14,195 bases of DNA, from the NCBI GenBank assembly GCA_007127595.1, contig SKZA01000261.1:1-14195 (forward strand), in the 5' to 3' direction. The position numbers and the translations under genes were made by a program. This DNA comes from Kiritimatiellia bacterium. GTDB taxonomy: Bacteria > Verrucomicrobiota > Kiritimatiellia > SLAD01. Below are positions 1 to 7,936 of this stretch, piece after piece; the stretch's first letter is position 1; every line of letters starts with the position of its first letter. The notes under the pieces are model-generated. The model searched no databases. It worked only from the letters and a program-made list of their open reading frames with translations, and had not been told where the DNA came from.

Positions 1-1719
1 CACCCCGAACGAGTGACCCAACTGGCCTTCGATACGGGCACGATGCGCATTGACTGTCGCATCGTCGACGGCGTATGGCGCGTGATTCATCCGGTTAATG
101 CGCGCGCCGATACGGGCGAAATGGACCGTCTGTTGACCGCGCTGACGAACTTGTCCATCGGCGAAGTTATTACCGAGCGCGATCGCCGTGAAATGAATCT
201 AACATTGCGCGACTTCGGCCTTGAACGTCCGCGCGCCCGTGTGGAATGGGAGGATGATAGAGAGCGGCGCGTGCTCCTGATCGGACGCGAATCGCCCGTG
301 GGGAATAGCGTCTATGTCATGAAAGAAGGAGGGGAAAACATCCTCACGGTGTCCTCGGATATCCTGCGTATCATGCCGGAATCGGTCCTGGCGTTGCGCG
401 ATCGAGTGCTCTTTCACGGTGACCCTCGCCGGGCCTATCGCCTTGAGATTCGACGGGCGGGCGGTTTCCTGCAGGCGGTCAAGGCGGATGATGGATCGTG
501 GCGCCTTCAACAGCCGATCGCGGCGCGCGCCGACCGCGGCGCCATCCGGCAATTAATCGAACGGATCTATGAATGGCGGATTGCCGATTTCGTGGCGGAC
601 GCCATCGCCGATGCAACCGTCTATGGTCTGGGCGATGACGCGACGCAGGTGACCGTCTGGACGGAAGGGCAGGAGGCGGGGCAGACCATTCTTTTGGGCG
701 CTGTACGGGACCAGCAAGACGAATACATTTATGCGCGCCGCCGTGAGGGGCAATCGGTCTTTTCCGTGCCTGCCACCGCCCTGACGGATGCCCGCGTGCG
801 CCCGAACGATTTACGTGATCGGGCCCTCTTATCCGTCAAGCAGCCGGATATCCAAGCGGTGCGTATCGAGCATGAAGAACAAGCGTTGTTACTGATGCGT
901 ACGACGGCGGATGCGTGGGAAATCCGTCATCCGCGACGATGGCCGGCGGATGCGGATCGTATCCAGGCGCTGTTGAATGCATGGACAGGCGCGCGTATTG
1001 CGCAGTTTCTGGATGAGCCGGGCGACGACTTGGAAGTTCACGGCTTTTCGGAAGGCTCCTTTCAGATCACCTTTAAGCGGATCGTGCCGCCGGACGACGA
1101 TTCGTCGGCTGCAAACGATGGCGTAACGGTGAAGATCAGCGATCGTCCGGCGTCGGACGGACGCTTGCTTGTCAAAAAGGTCAACGAACCGTTTCTCTAC
1201 GAAATCGCCGACGTGGTAAGAGATGTCAGTTCATGGAACGCGCTCTACTATCGGCATCGTAACATTATTCAGTTGGACGCGAGGCATGTGCGCCGGATTC
1301 GTCTCTCAAGGGAAGGCATGGAACAAGCCGTCGAACGTGACGCGGCGGGACAATGGGCGGTGCTTCCAACGGATAGTGAAACCATTTCTGCGGACCGGAT
1401 TGCGACTGTATTGGCCGTCTTGACCTCGTTGAGCGCGGACGAGTATGTGGCCTATGCCCCCGAGCATTGGTCCCCGTGGGCCTTGGATGCCCCGGCCGCT
1501 GTCTGGTCGCTGGACCTGACAGGCGAGGCGGGTATCCGCCGGGTCATCATGTTGGGTGATGTGCGGGCGGACGGTCGCGCCTACGCCCGTACACTTGGCC
1601 AGGAGGTGGTGTTCCTTTTGGATGCAGAGACCACGGCGATGCTATTGGATGACCTTTTTGATGAACCGCCGCCCCCGCCGGTTGCCGTGCCGGAAACGAA
1701 TGATGCGGAGGGCGACTGA
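1..1719 (+). CDS. DUF4340 domain protein, 5'-truncated by window edge
   Basis: The frame is open to base 1 (HPER before the first GTG at 13), so the true start is upstream and the GTG is probably internal; 572 residues are visible. Four copies of one module recur about every 140 residues, starting near residues 5, 144, 283 and 429. Each has a hydrophobic 'V/I-x-x-V/L-x-I' strand, a Gly/Trp strand (such as GVWRVIHP, GSWRLQQP, AWEIRHP, GQWAVLP) and an 'AD...I..LL..L' helix, the pattern of DUF4340 (PF14238). The family is often found next to gliding-type ABC exporter genes (GldG-like) and usually has an N-terminal membrane helix, which here would lie outside the window. Its biochemical role is not established. 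The tail is acidic and proline-rich (PPPPPVAVPE). The 3' end overlaps the next gene by 20 bases, implying co-transcription. Family call fairly sure, function unknown. Confidence 0.8.
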   Translation, partial: HPERVTQLAFDTGTMRIDCRIVDGVWRVIHPVNARADTGEMDRLLTALTNLSIGEVITERDRREMNLTLRDFGLERPRARVEWEDDRERRVLLIGRESPVGNSVYVMKEGGENILTVSSDILRIMPESVLALRDRVLFHGDPRRAYRLEIRRAGGFLQAVKADDGSWRLQQPIAARADRGAIRQLIERIYEWRIADFVADAIADATVYGLGDDATQVTVWTEGQEAGQTILLGAVRDQQDEYIYARRREGQSVFSVPATALTDARVRPNDLRDRALLSVKQPDIQAVRIEHEEQALLLMRTTADAWEIRHPRRWPADADRIQALLNAWTGARIAQFLDEPGDDLEVHGFSEGSFQITFKRIVPPDDDSSAANDGVTVKISDRPASDGRLLVKKVNEPFLYEIADVVRDVSSWNALYYRHRNIIQLDARHVRRIRLSREGMEQAVERDAAGQWAVLPTDSETISADRIATVLAVLTSLSADEYVAYAPEHWSPWALDAPAAVWSLDLTGEAGIRRVIMLGDVRADGRAYARTLGQEVVFLLDAETTAMLLDDLFDEPPPPPVAVPETNDAEGD

Positions 1720-4237
1720 GGGCCTTTGTGTACCGCTTAAACGAATCAACCGCAGGTATCGTATCTTCAATTTACGCGGACAGAAAAAGGCATCGGGACG
1801 CTCGCGCGGGTGGCGACGGTTTCGTTGGAGCCTCCTACTGTGCACCATGCTGCTGGTGCTTGTGGGCGTCGGGCTGATGTGGCTCGCCACCGTGGGCTTC
1901 CCAAATCATGTCACGGACCGGGTACGCGAGACGTTTGCGGAACAGGGATATGACGTCCGCATCCGGCATATCCGATTCACGCTATTGGACGGCATCATTG
2001 CAACGCATTGCCACCTCTATCTTCATGAGGACGATCGCCATCCGGCGATTGAAGCGCATGAAATCGTTCTCGGATTCAACCCGCGCGAATGGCTGCGCGG
2101 TCGTCATGGCCTGCAACGCGTACGTGTGCGTGATGGACTTTTCCGCGTAAGTCTGGAGGGCCCGCTACGGGAATTGGAGGACGTCCGCGTGGTCAGTTTA
2201 ACGGGCTTTCGTGCGGACATCAGGCTCGCGGACTCGGACGTGCATATCCGCGATATAACGGCGAAATTCAAGGACATCGAAATCGAAGGTCACGGCCGTA
2301 TCTATCGTGATCCCGATCGCGAGCCCACGGACCCGCCGATGACGCCGCAGTTGCTTCGCGAAACACTGGATCAGCACGCCGACTGGTTGCCGCAATGGGT
2401 GGAAGAGTTGGACGGTATGGATTTCAAGGCGCCGCCTCGGCTGGATTTTGCGTTCTTGGTCGATCAGGTGAACCCGGACAGGAATGAGATGACGCTGTCG
2501 ATGCAGGGCGAAGGCACGCGATTTCGTGGACTGCATTTCGACGGCTGGGAAATGGAGGCGCAATTGGCCGGACAACATCTCCGGGTTCCATTGTGCAAAG
2601 TCTATCACGGGGACCGGCGCCTCGAATTGCGCGGTGCGCTCGATATGGAGAAACAAGTGGCCGAGGCGAAGGTGTACATCAACCTGCTACCGGTCTATTG
2701 GCGCAACCTTATGCCGGACGTGCTGCGCGGATACATGGAGGGCGCGCGCATTCACGCGTTCGGGCCGACCGAAGCGGAGTTGACCGTGGGACCGTCGCCC
2801 GTGGCGGAATTCGGGCGGGACTTGGATGGGTGGATAAAGGCGCAGGAAGTGGAGGCGCATGGGGTCTGGATAGAATCGATTCGCGCACAGGTGCATAGAA
2901 ACGGTTCCCGGCTGGAAGTCAGCGGCATTGATGCGCGGGTCGGACGCGACGAGGCCGAAGGCCCCGCCGCCGGTCGCATTGCGTATGACTTGGACGAGAA
3001 CACGTATTACGGGGAATTGAAGGCGTCGTTGAATCCGCATGCCGTACTGCCGGTAGCCGGTTACTCGTCCAATGCCGCACAGATTATCGAATCCTTAACG
3101 TTTGACGAGGCCCTGCCTACGATTGATGTGGTGTTCTCTGGGGCGGTGGCGCCTAACCCCTCGTTCCATTTTACCGGCGATATGACGGGGCAGGACTTCC
3201 TGTATCGCGGCTCGCGCATCCGGACGTTCGAATCCACCTTTCACGTGACCAACCGCGTAATGCGGCTTGACCCTTTGTACGTCAAGCGCGACGAAGGCGA
3301 ATTGACGGGTTGGTACGAACAGAATTTCAACACACGGATGACGGATTTGGAGATCGAAAGCAGTGTGGATCCGAAGGCGTTGGCCCGTGTGGGTGGCGGC
3401 ACGGTGGAGCGCATTCTGCGCGTCTTCCGGTTTGAGGGGCCCGTGGAAGTACACGTGAGCGGTCGCATGGATTACGGAGCCCATGAACAGACCGATTACA
3501 TTGCGGTGGGTCGCGCTGAACAAGTCGGCTGGCGTTGGATCCAGGCGGATTCTTGCGAGATGGAGTGGATTGCTCAGGCCGATCGCATCACGATGACGAA
3601 CCTCTCCATGGAGGTCTACGGCGGGAAACTTTCGGGCGACGTGGTGCTGGAGGGTATCGGCGCCGAGCCTGTGCGCTATACCGTTCATGCGCGTGTGTCG
3701 GATGTCGTCTTCGCGTCCCTCCTGCGCGAGGTGCGTCATACGGAAGAGGACCTCCAGGAAGGGAGCCTGTCCGCGCGCATCGAGCTGACCGGTTTGGCGG
3801 AGGATGATTGGCGGGCCTCTCTGGACGGCCACGGACGTGTGCGTATACGGGAGGGGCAGGTGTTTCAAATCCCGCTGTTGGGCGGACTGTCCCAATTGCT
3901 GGGACGTATCTATCCGCGGCTCGGTTTCGCCGTCCAAACAGATGCCCGCGCCGACTTCGAAATCAGGGATCGCTACATCGCCTCTGAAGAAATTCGCATC
4001 GAAGGCGGCTTGTTAAGCCTCTGGGGCGAAGGCCGCTATTTACTCGATGACGAACTCGATTTCAAGGTGCAGGTGCGACCCTTGCGACGCGGGTTTCTCG
4101 TGGACGCGGTGCGATTCTTTACCTATCCCGTTTCGCGCCTGCTGCAGTTCCGGCTGGAAGGCACGTTGAGCGACCCACATTGGCGGATCGATAGCATCCC
4201 CCGGGAATTGTGGACGATCTTCGAAAGGGACGAATGA
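1700..4237 (+). CDS. AsmA-like membrane-anchored envelope protein
   Basis: About 845 residues. The open frame extends upstream to 1556 inside the preceding gene, but that stretch reads as Arg/Trp-rich out-of-frame sequence, so I place the start at the tandem ATG codons at 1700/1703, weakly supported by GGAAAC upstream. A basic N-terminus is followed by one membrane helix (about residues 44-67, SLLLCTMLLVLVGVGLMWLA), so the bulk is expected outside the cytoplasm. The rest is long beta-rich sequence. The last 200 residues match the AsmA-like C-terminal pattern: GHGRVRIREGQVFQIPLLGG, then an 'F..Q.DARADFEIRD' strand, a 'GLLSLWGEGRYLLDDELDF' strand and a final 'RLEGTLSDPHWRI'. AsmA/TamB/YhdP relatives bridge the envelope and are implicated in lipid transport to the outer membrane; applying that role here is inference. 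It overlaps prmA by four bases. Confidence 0.75.
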   Translation: MMRRATEGLCVPLKRINRRYRIFNLRGQKKASGRSRGWRRFRWSLLLCTMLLVLVGVGLMWLATVGFPNHVTDRVRETFAEQGYDVRIRHIRFTLLDGIIATHCHLYLHEDDRHPAIEAHEIVLGFNPREWLRGRHGLQRVRVRDGLFRVSLEGPLRELEDVRVVSLTGFRADIRLADSDVHIRDITAKFKDIEIEGHGRIYRDPDREPTDPPMTPQLLRETLDQHADWLPQWVEELDGMDFKAPPRLDFAFLVDQVNPDRNEMTLSMQGEGTRFRGLHFDGWEMEAQLAGQHLRVPLCKVYHGDRRLELRGALDMEKQVAEAKVYINLLPVYWRNLMPDVLRGYMEGARIHAFGPTEAELTVGPSPVAEFGRDLDGWIKAQEVEAHGVWIESIRAQVHRNGSRLEVSGIDARVGRDEAEGPAAGRIAYDLDENTYYGELKASLNPHAVLPVAGYSSNAAQIIESLTFDEALPTIDVVFSGAVAPNPSFHFTGDMTGQDFLYRGSRIRTFESTFHVTNRVMRLDPLYVKRDEGELTGWYEQNFNTRMTDLEIESSVDPKALARVGGGTVERILRVFRFEGPVEVHVSGRMDYGAHEQTDYIAVGRAEQVGWRWIQADSCEMEWIAQADRITMTNLSMEVYGGKLSGDVVLEGIGAEPVRYTVHARVSDVVFASLLREVRHTEEDLQEGSLSARIELTGLAEDDWRASLDGHGRVRIREGQVFQIPLLGGLSQLLGRIYPRLGFAVQTDARADFEIRDRYIASEEIRIEGGLLSLWGEGRYLLDDELDFKVQVRPLRRGFLVDAVRFFTYPVSRLLQFRLEGTLSDPHWRIDSIPRELWTIFERDE

Positions 4238-5109
4238 GCCAAGGCGGCCCCATGCCGTATTGGCGGGTCTTGACGCTCGCGGTGGAAATCGCGGCGGCCG
4301 ATGAGGCGGCCGATACGGTGCGGGAACTGCTGGGGAAGGAGCCCGTGCAGTTGGAGCGTCCCGGCGCGTCGCACGTATGGCTCGAAATATACTTCGAGGC
4401 GCATGAGGACGTTCAAGCCGCCGAACAACATCTGAAGGCGCGGGTGCCGGTCGCGGCCGTTGCGGTGCGTCGTTGTGACAGTCGCGACTGGCAGGATTTC
4501 TGGAAGCTCCATTTCAAGCCGCATAAGGTGGGGCGTCGCCTCTGGATTACGCCGGCATGGGACGAGTCAGCGGTTGAAGACGAGCAAATCTGTTTGAGGA
4601 TCGTACCCGGTTTGAGTTTCGGGACGGGCGAACATTTCACTACACGGTTTTGTCTTGAGCAAATCGAGCGGATGGCGCCGCCTGTCGGTTCATGTCGCAC
4701 CATGTGGGACGTCGGCTGCGGCAGCGGAATCCTCGCCGTCGCCGGGGCCTTGTTGGGAATGGACAGGGTTTGGGGGACCGACAACGATCCCGTATGTCTG
4801 GTGCAGGCGGCGGAGAACGCTGCGCTCAACGACGTCGCGGAACAAGCGGATTGGGGCGAAGCCGATCTTGCGGATGGGACACTGACATCTTCGCAGGACG
4901 TTGATCTGGTCTGTGCGAATATCTACGCATCGCTACTCATGGAGGCCGCCGGCACGTTATGGGCTGCTGCGAATCGCTATCTGGTCGTAAGCGGGGTGCG
5001 TGAACAGGAAGTGGACGCTGTCGCCGATCGGTTTCGTCAGCTCGGCGCACGGGAAGTGGTCCGGGATGGTGACGGCGAGTGGGCGGGGTTGACCTTCACG
5101 CGTCAATAA
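4234..5109 (+). CDS. prmA: Ribosomal protein L11 methyltransferase
   Basis: 291 residues, close to the usual size. PrmA is a cytoplasmic SAM-dependent enzyme that methylates lysines and the N-terminus of ribosomal protein L11. Family marks run in order: the N-terminal domain ends with DWQDFWKLHFKPHKVGRRLW; PGLSFGTGEHFTTRFCLE (from residue 125) is the family signature; DVGCGSGIL (from residue 159) is the SAM-binding motif I with D-N-D after the next strand; and N229-I-Y takes the place of the usual NI/NP catalytic-loop motif. The open frame could begin at a GTG at 4210, but the ATG at 4234 overlaps the preceding stop as ATGA and has AAAGGGA just upstream, so I chose it. The overlap indicates translational coupling to the AsmA-like gene. 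There is no obvious functional link with the envelope genes before it. Confidence 0.93.
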   Translation: MSQGGPMPYWRVLTLAVEIAAADEAADTVRELLGKEPVQLERPGASHVWLEIYFEAHEDVQAAEQHLKARVPVAAVAVRRCDSRDWQDFWKLHFKPHKVGRRLWITPAWDESAVEDEQICLRIVPGLSFGTGEHFTTRFCLEQIERMAPPVGSCRTMWDVGCGSGILAVAGALLGMDRVWGTDNDPVCLVQAAENAALNDVAEQADWGEADLADGTLTSSQDVDLVCANIYASLLMEAAGTLWAAANRYLVVSGVREQEVDAVADRFRQLGAREVVRDGDGEWAGLTFTRQ

Positions 5110-5142
5110 AAAGAAGAGGGCCGGATGACTCCGGCCCTCTTC
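5105..5142 (-). terminator. Intrinsic terminator between converging prmA and RRM gene
   Basis: A perfect 12-bp stem, GAAGAGGGCCGG (5113-5124) with CCGGCCCTCTTC (5131-5142), closes a 6-base loop. Read on the minus strand it is followed directly by TTTTTATTG, a typical U-tract, so it terminates the RRM gene. It lies 3 bases after the prmA stop and may also stop + strand transcription, although no U-tract follows on that strand. Confidence 0.88.
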
Positions 5143-5185
5143 ACGTATTCATAACGGACGGACAGCATCCGTTCGTGCAGTCGGC

Positions 5186-5590
5186 TTACCAGCCGCCGCG
5201 CTTTTCGTTGCGGATTCCGCGACGGCTTCCTTTGCCGGATCGCGATCCGCCACCGCCGCCACCACCACCGTAACCGCCGCCACCGCCGTAGCCACCGCCA
5301 CCGCCGCCGTAACCGCCGCCCCCGCCACGGGGGCCGCGTTCTTCGCGCGGACGCGCTTCATTGACCACCAAGGTGCGACCGTCCAGTTCCTGACCGTTCA
5401 ACGTGTTCGTCGCCTGGTCGGCTTCTTCCGGGGAACCCATTTCCACGAAAGCAAAACCGCGCGACTTACTCGTGAACTTGTCCAGGATCAGGTCGCAACT
5501 GCGCACTGTTCCGGCTTGTTCAAAGTGACTGCGGAGATCGTCTTCCGTGGTTTGGTAGGACAGATTGCCTACATACAACTTCGTACCCAT
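5186..5590 (-). CDS. Glycine-rich RRM RNA-binding protein
   Basis: 134 residues. One RNA recognition motif spans about residues 3-77, with RNP2 at 4-11 (KLYVGNLS) and RNP1 at 44-51 (RGFAFVEM), whose aromatic residues stack on RNA bases. Residues from about 88 to 118 are almost pure glycine with regular tyrosines (GGGGGYGGGG units), and the end is basic (RSGKGSRRGIRNEKRGGW). This is the architecture of bacterial RRM proteins resembling plant glycine-rich and cyanobacterial Rbp proteins, which bind RNA and are often cold-induced; neither target nor induction can be read from the sequence. The start is preceded by a long purine run (AGAAAGAGAAAGAGAAG) that can serve as the ribosome binding site. 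Single-gene unit with its own terminator. Confidence 0.92.
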   Translation of the reverse strand: MGTKLYVGNLSYQTTEDDLRSHFEQAGTVRSCDLILDKFTSKSRGFAFVEMGSPEEADQATNTLNGQELDGRTLVVNEARPREERGPRGGGGGYGGGGGGYGGGGGYGGGGGGGGSRSGKGSRRGIRNEKRGGW

Positions 5591-5731
5591 CTTCTCTTTC
5601 TCTTTCTACTGCTCTCTGAAGGCCACGACTAAGCGCCTGATTCGTTCGGGCATTGCGACACGGACGCCATTGGCGGCGCCGGTCATTCTACTTCTACTTA
5701 CCGCAGTCCACTTCTTTCGGCTAGCAGGGGC

Positions 5732-5759
5732 ACTATAGTACAAATCGCGTGAAGCACAA
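5732..5759 (-). promoter_or_regulatory. Candidate sigma70 promoter of the RRM gene
   Basis: On the minus strand TTGTGC (5754-5759) and TATAGT (5732-5737) are separated by 16 bases. The -10 matches consensus at 5 of 6 positions and the -35 at 3 of 6. It would give a 5' leader of about 130 bases before the RRM start. No experimental support. Confidence 0.35.
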
Positions 5760-5842
5760 TCATAATTCCAAGGTAATTCTTTCCAAAGCGGGACCGTGCG
5801 AGTAGAGTGTGCCCCCTTGATCCGTTGACACAGGTACACAAC

Positions 5843-6382
5843 ATGATTTCTTTGCAAATGGCCGGTTTGGTTGCGGGGACGCTCTTGACCGCCGTAGGGG
5901 GCGGGGGCGTATTCCGCCCGGCGCCCGTGCGGCGCCTGTTGGACACGTTTCCCCGTCATCGGCCCTCGGCCGTCGTGCTGCTGCTGGTGAACGTCATCTG
6001 GGTGACGCTGATGGTGTACCATGCGCCGCTTGGCCGTTTCGAGTGGGTCAAGCCGTTTCTCTTTATTCTGGCGCCGGTAACGTTCTTTGCCGTCCTCTAT
6101 TACATGGAAGAATTGCTCGCCCCGCGTATGCTTGGGGGACTGCTCTTATTGGCGGCCAACCCCGCGCTGAACGCGGCGCGTTGGCATGAATCGGCTTGGC
6201 GCCTCGTGCTGACGACCTTCGTCTATTTTGTCATCGTATGGGCCATGATCCTTGTTCTGAGTCCGTACCGTTTCCGCTACACGGTTGAATGGTGCTATCG
6301 AGGCGCGCGGCGAGTTGTCGCCTTCGGAAGCTTGTTGGTATTGGGCGTCGTGCTCCTCGCCCTGTCCGTCGCGGTGTATTAG
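5843..6382 (+). CDS. Unrecognised six-helix membrane protein
   Basis: 179 residues from the ATG at 5843 (MISLQMAGLVAGTLL). The open frame reaches back to 5807, but the extra residues (MCPLDPLTQVHN) are polar and lack a ribosome binding site; the site before 5843 is weak too. Six hydrophobic stretches are visible, near residues 1-20, 37-57, 65-85, 87-105, 112-135 and 157-178, separated by short basic loops (RPAPVRRLLDTFPRHRP, RYTVEWCYRGARR). No motif I recognise. It lies 112 bases upstream of serC on the same strand and might be co-transcribed with it, with the hairpin at 6443-6474 between them. Function unknown; the composition and helices make a real gene likely. Confidence 0.7.
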   Translation: MISLQMAGLVAGTLLTAVGGGGVFRPAPVRRLLDTFPRHRPSAVVLLLVNVIWVTLMVYHAPLGRFEWVKPFLFILAPVTFFAVLYYMEELLAPRMLGGLLLLAANPALNAARWHESAWRLVLTTFVYFVIVWAMILVLSPYRFRYTVEWCYRGARRVVAFGSLLVLGVVLLALSVAVY

Positions 6383-6442
6383 GACGTGCCCAGCCCGAGG
6401 GAATCGGCAATACAGGTTCCTCCCGATTACCCGTTGCAGAGA

Positions 6443-6474
6443 CGTGAGCGGAATGGTAAGACTCCCCGCTCACG
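6443..6474 (+). promoter_or_regulatory. Hairpin directly upstream of the serC ribosome binding site
   Basis: CGTGAGCGG (6443-6451) pairs perfectly with CCGCTCACG (6466-6474) over a 14-base loop. It ends 6 bases before AAGGAG. No U-tract follows, so it is not a standard terminator of the preceding gene. It may protect mRNA ends or influence serC translation. Confidence 0.45.
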
Positions 6475-6494
6475 ATTCTCAAGGAGTTGTTTGC

Positions 6495-7574
6495 ATGAAC
6501 AGAATCTTCAATTTCAGCGCGGGCCCGTCGACCCTCCCTGTCGAAGTGTTACAGGAAGCGCGCGACGAGTTGCTCGATCATCAGGGGCGGGGCCTGTCCA
6601 TCATGGAGGATAGCCATCGGAGCAAGGCCTATGACGCCGTCCACAACGAAGCGCTATCCAATATGCGCGAACTGCTCGGGATCGAGGACGATTATGCCGT
6701 GCTCTTTCTGACCGGCGGTGCGAGCGGACAGTTTGCCATGGCGCCGCTAAATTTATTGGGCGAGGGTCAGGTGGCCGATTATACCGATTCCGGCGCATGG
6801 GCGGCCAAGGCGATTAAGGAGGCGCGGGTGATCGGGGCCGTGAACGTCATCGCCGATTGCGGAAAGGAAATTCCGACGCGTGTGCCGCGGCTGGACGAAT
6901 TGCAGTACACGAAGAACGCCGCGTACGTGCATATCACGTCCAACGAGACCATTTCCGGCGCGCAATGGAAGGAATTCCCGGCAACCGAAAGTCCGCTCGT
7001 GGCGGATATGTCGTCCGATATCCTGTCGCGGCCGTTGGATGTATCCAAGTTCGGTTTGATTTATGCGGGCGCGCAGAAAAACCTGGGGCCCGCCGGGGTG
7101 ACACTGGTCATCATCCGCAAGGATTTGGCAGAACGCGTGTCGGACAAGGTCCCGCTGTTCTATCGGTATAAGACACATATCGCGGAGAACTCGCTCTATA
7201 ACACACCGCCCTGTTTCCCAATTTATGTCCTCATGCTGGTCACGCGCTGGTTGAAAGAAAAGGGCGGACTGACCGCCATGGCGGAGCTGAACGAACGTAA
7301 AGCGAAGAAGCTGTACGACGTGATCGACGCCGGTGAGTTTTATCGCGGGACCGCTATTCCGGAGCATCGCTCGACCATGAACGTAACGTTCCGGTTACCG
7401 ACCGAAGAATTGGAAGCGGCCTTCGTCAAAGAAGCGACGAAAGAACGCATGTCCGGCTTGAAAGGGCATCGTTCCGTCGGCGGTATCCGCGCCTCGATCT
7501 ATAATGCCATGCCGGAGGAGGGTGTGGACGCCCTCGTCGCGTTTATGAAGGAATTCGAGCGCAAGAACGGGTAG
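6495..7574 (+). CDS. serC: Phosphoserine aminotransferase
   Basis: 359 residues, the normal family length. SerC is a cytoplasmic PLP enzyme that converts 3-phosphohydroxypyruvate and glutamate to phosphoserine and 2-oxoglutarate, the second step of serine synthesis (and an analogous step of pyridoxal phosphate synthesis in some bacteria). The N-terminus RIFNFSAGPSTLP is diagnostic, as are LLGIEDDYAVLFLTGGASGQF (phosphate-binding loop), HITSNETISGAQW, and YAGAQKNLGPAG with Lys195 as the PLP Schiff-base residue; GHRSVGGIRASIYNA near the end carries the conserved substrate-binding arginine. The ATG at 6495 is set by AAGGAG 8 bases upstream; the open frame extends to 6285 but that part overlaps the preceding gene out of frame. 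No serA or serB is in the window. Confidence 0.96.
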   Translation: MNRIFNFSAGPSTLPVEVLQEARDELLDHQGRGLSIMEDSHRSKAYDAVHNEALSNMRELLGIEDDYAVLFLTGGASGQFAMAPLNLLGEGQVADYTDSGAWAAKAIKEARVIGAVNVIADCGKEIPTRVPRLDELQYTKNAAYVHITSNETISGAQWKEFPATESPLVADMSSDILSRPLDVSKFGLIYAGAQKNLGPAGVTLVIIRKDLAERVSDKVPLFYRYKTHIAENSLYNTPPCFPIYVLMLVTRWLKEKGGLTAMAELNERKAKKLYDVIDAGEFYRGTAIPEHRSTMNVTFRLPTEELEAAFVKEATKERMSGLKGHRSVGGIRASIYNAMPEEGVDALVAFMKEFERKNG

Positions 7575-7816
7575 GGGGGCTGACATTCCGCTCGCAAGGG
7601 CGCTCGCCGTCTGATTTATGCGCGATCGCATCTCCGCACAGCATGGCGTAAAGCATGTGAAAGTGGAGTCTATGGCGCGGACAAAGTCATTCTGGAGCAG
7701 ATTCCAGATGAGGCGGAGGTTTCGTAACGCGTTGGCCTTTGACGGGGGAATAGATCACAGTGCCGACCGCAACTAGGTTTCGAGCCCATGAAGGCGCTTC
7801 ACTTGGTTACAGCACT
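7575..7816. other. Gene-poor stretch downstream of serC
   Basis: No convincing gene. A + strand ORF at 7618-7776 (52 codons; internal ATG at 7672 with a nearby GGAG) encodes a basic, unrecognised peptide and has no clear start signal, so I do not call it. An imperfect hairpin, TCATTCTGGA / TCCAGATGA (about 7688-7712), has no U-tract. No transposase or integrase is visible. Confidence 0.5.
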
Positions 7817-7936
7817 TCAACTTCTTCGCCTATCCGCCCGTGCCTGAACGCGTTCGGCCACGACGCTGACGTGCAAGTCATCAATCATGTACTTTGTTCG
7901 CTTCTTGCCGGGTTCCTGCGGCGGTTGCCCCCTTAT
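7817..7936 (-). pseudogene. Possible fragment of a type I restriction HsdR-like C-terminal region
   Basis: On the minus strand, in a frame different from the toxin gene that ends here, the sequence reads GKKRTKYMIDDLHVSVVAER then VQ, with a stop at 7817-7819. From memory this resembles a segment in the C-terminal part of type I restriction R subunits, roughly 'kkYyvDgv.V.vvaERVqyld.dGkl'. After VQ the similarity stops. No other piece of hsdR, hsdM or hsdS is visible. If correct, it is a short relic left beside the toxin-antitoxin module. The match covers only about 20 residues, so chance is possible. Confidence 0.3.

Noticed and set aside
3095..3937. 280-codon minus-strand open frame opposite the AsmA-like gene
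   Set aside because: Antisense shadow with an implausible composition and no start signal; the + strand frame shows clear family motifs.
5224..5340. Regular CCGCCACC-type DNA repeats as a possible CRISPR or tandem-repeat locus
   Set aside because: They are the codons of the glycine-rich tail of the RRM protein, in frame, with no spacers.
7618..7776. 52-codon + strand ORF after serC
   Set aside because: No ribosome binding site at the first ATG, basic nondescript composition and no recognisable motif; mentioned only in the intergenic note.
7770..7795. GGTTTCGAGCCC, similar to the tRNA T-arm, as a possible attachment-site copy
   Set aside because: Only the short T-loop-like core is similar, with mismatches and no match to the rest of the tRNA 3' end; no integrase is present.
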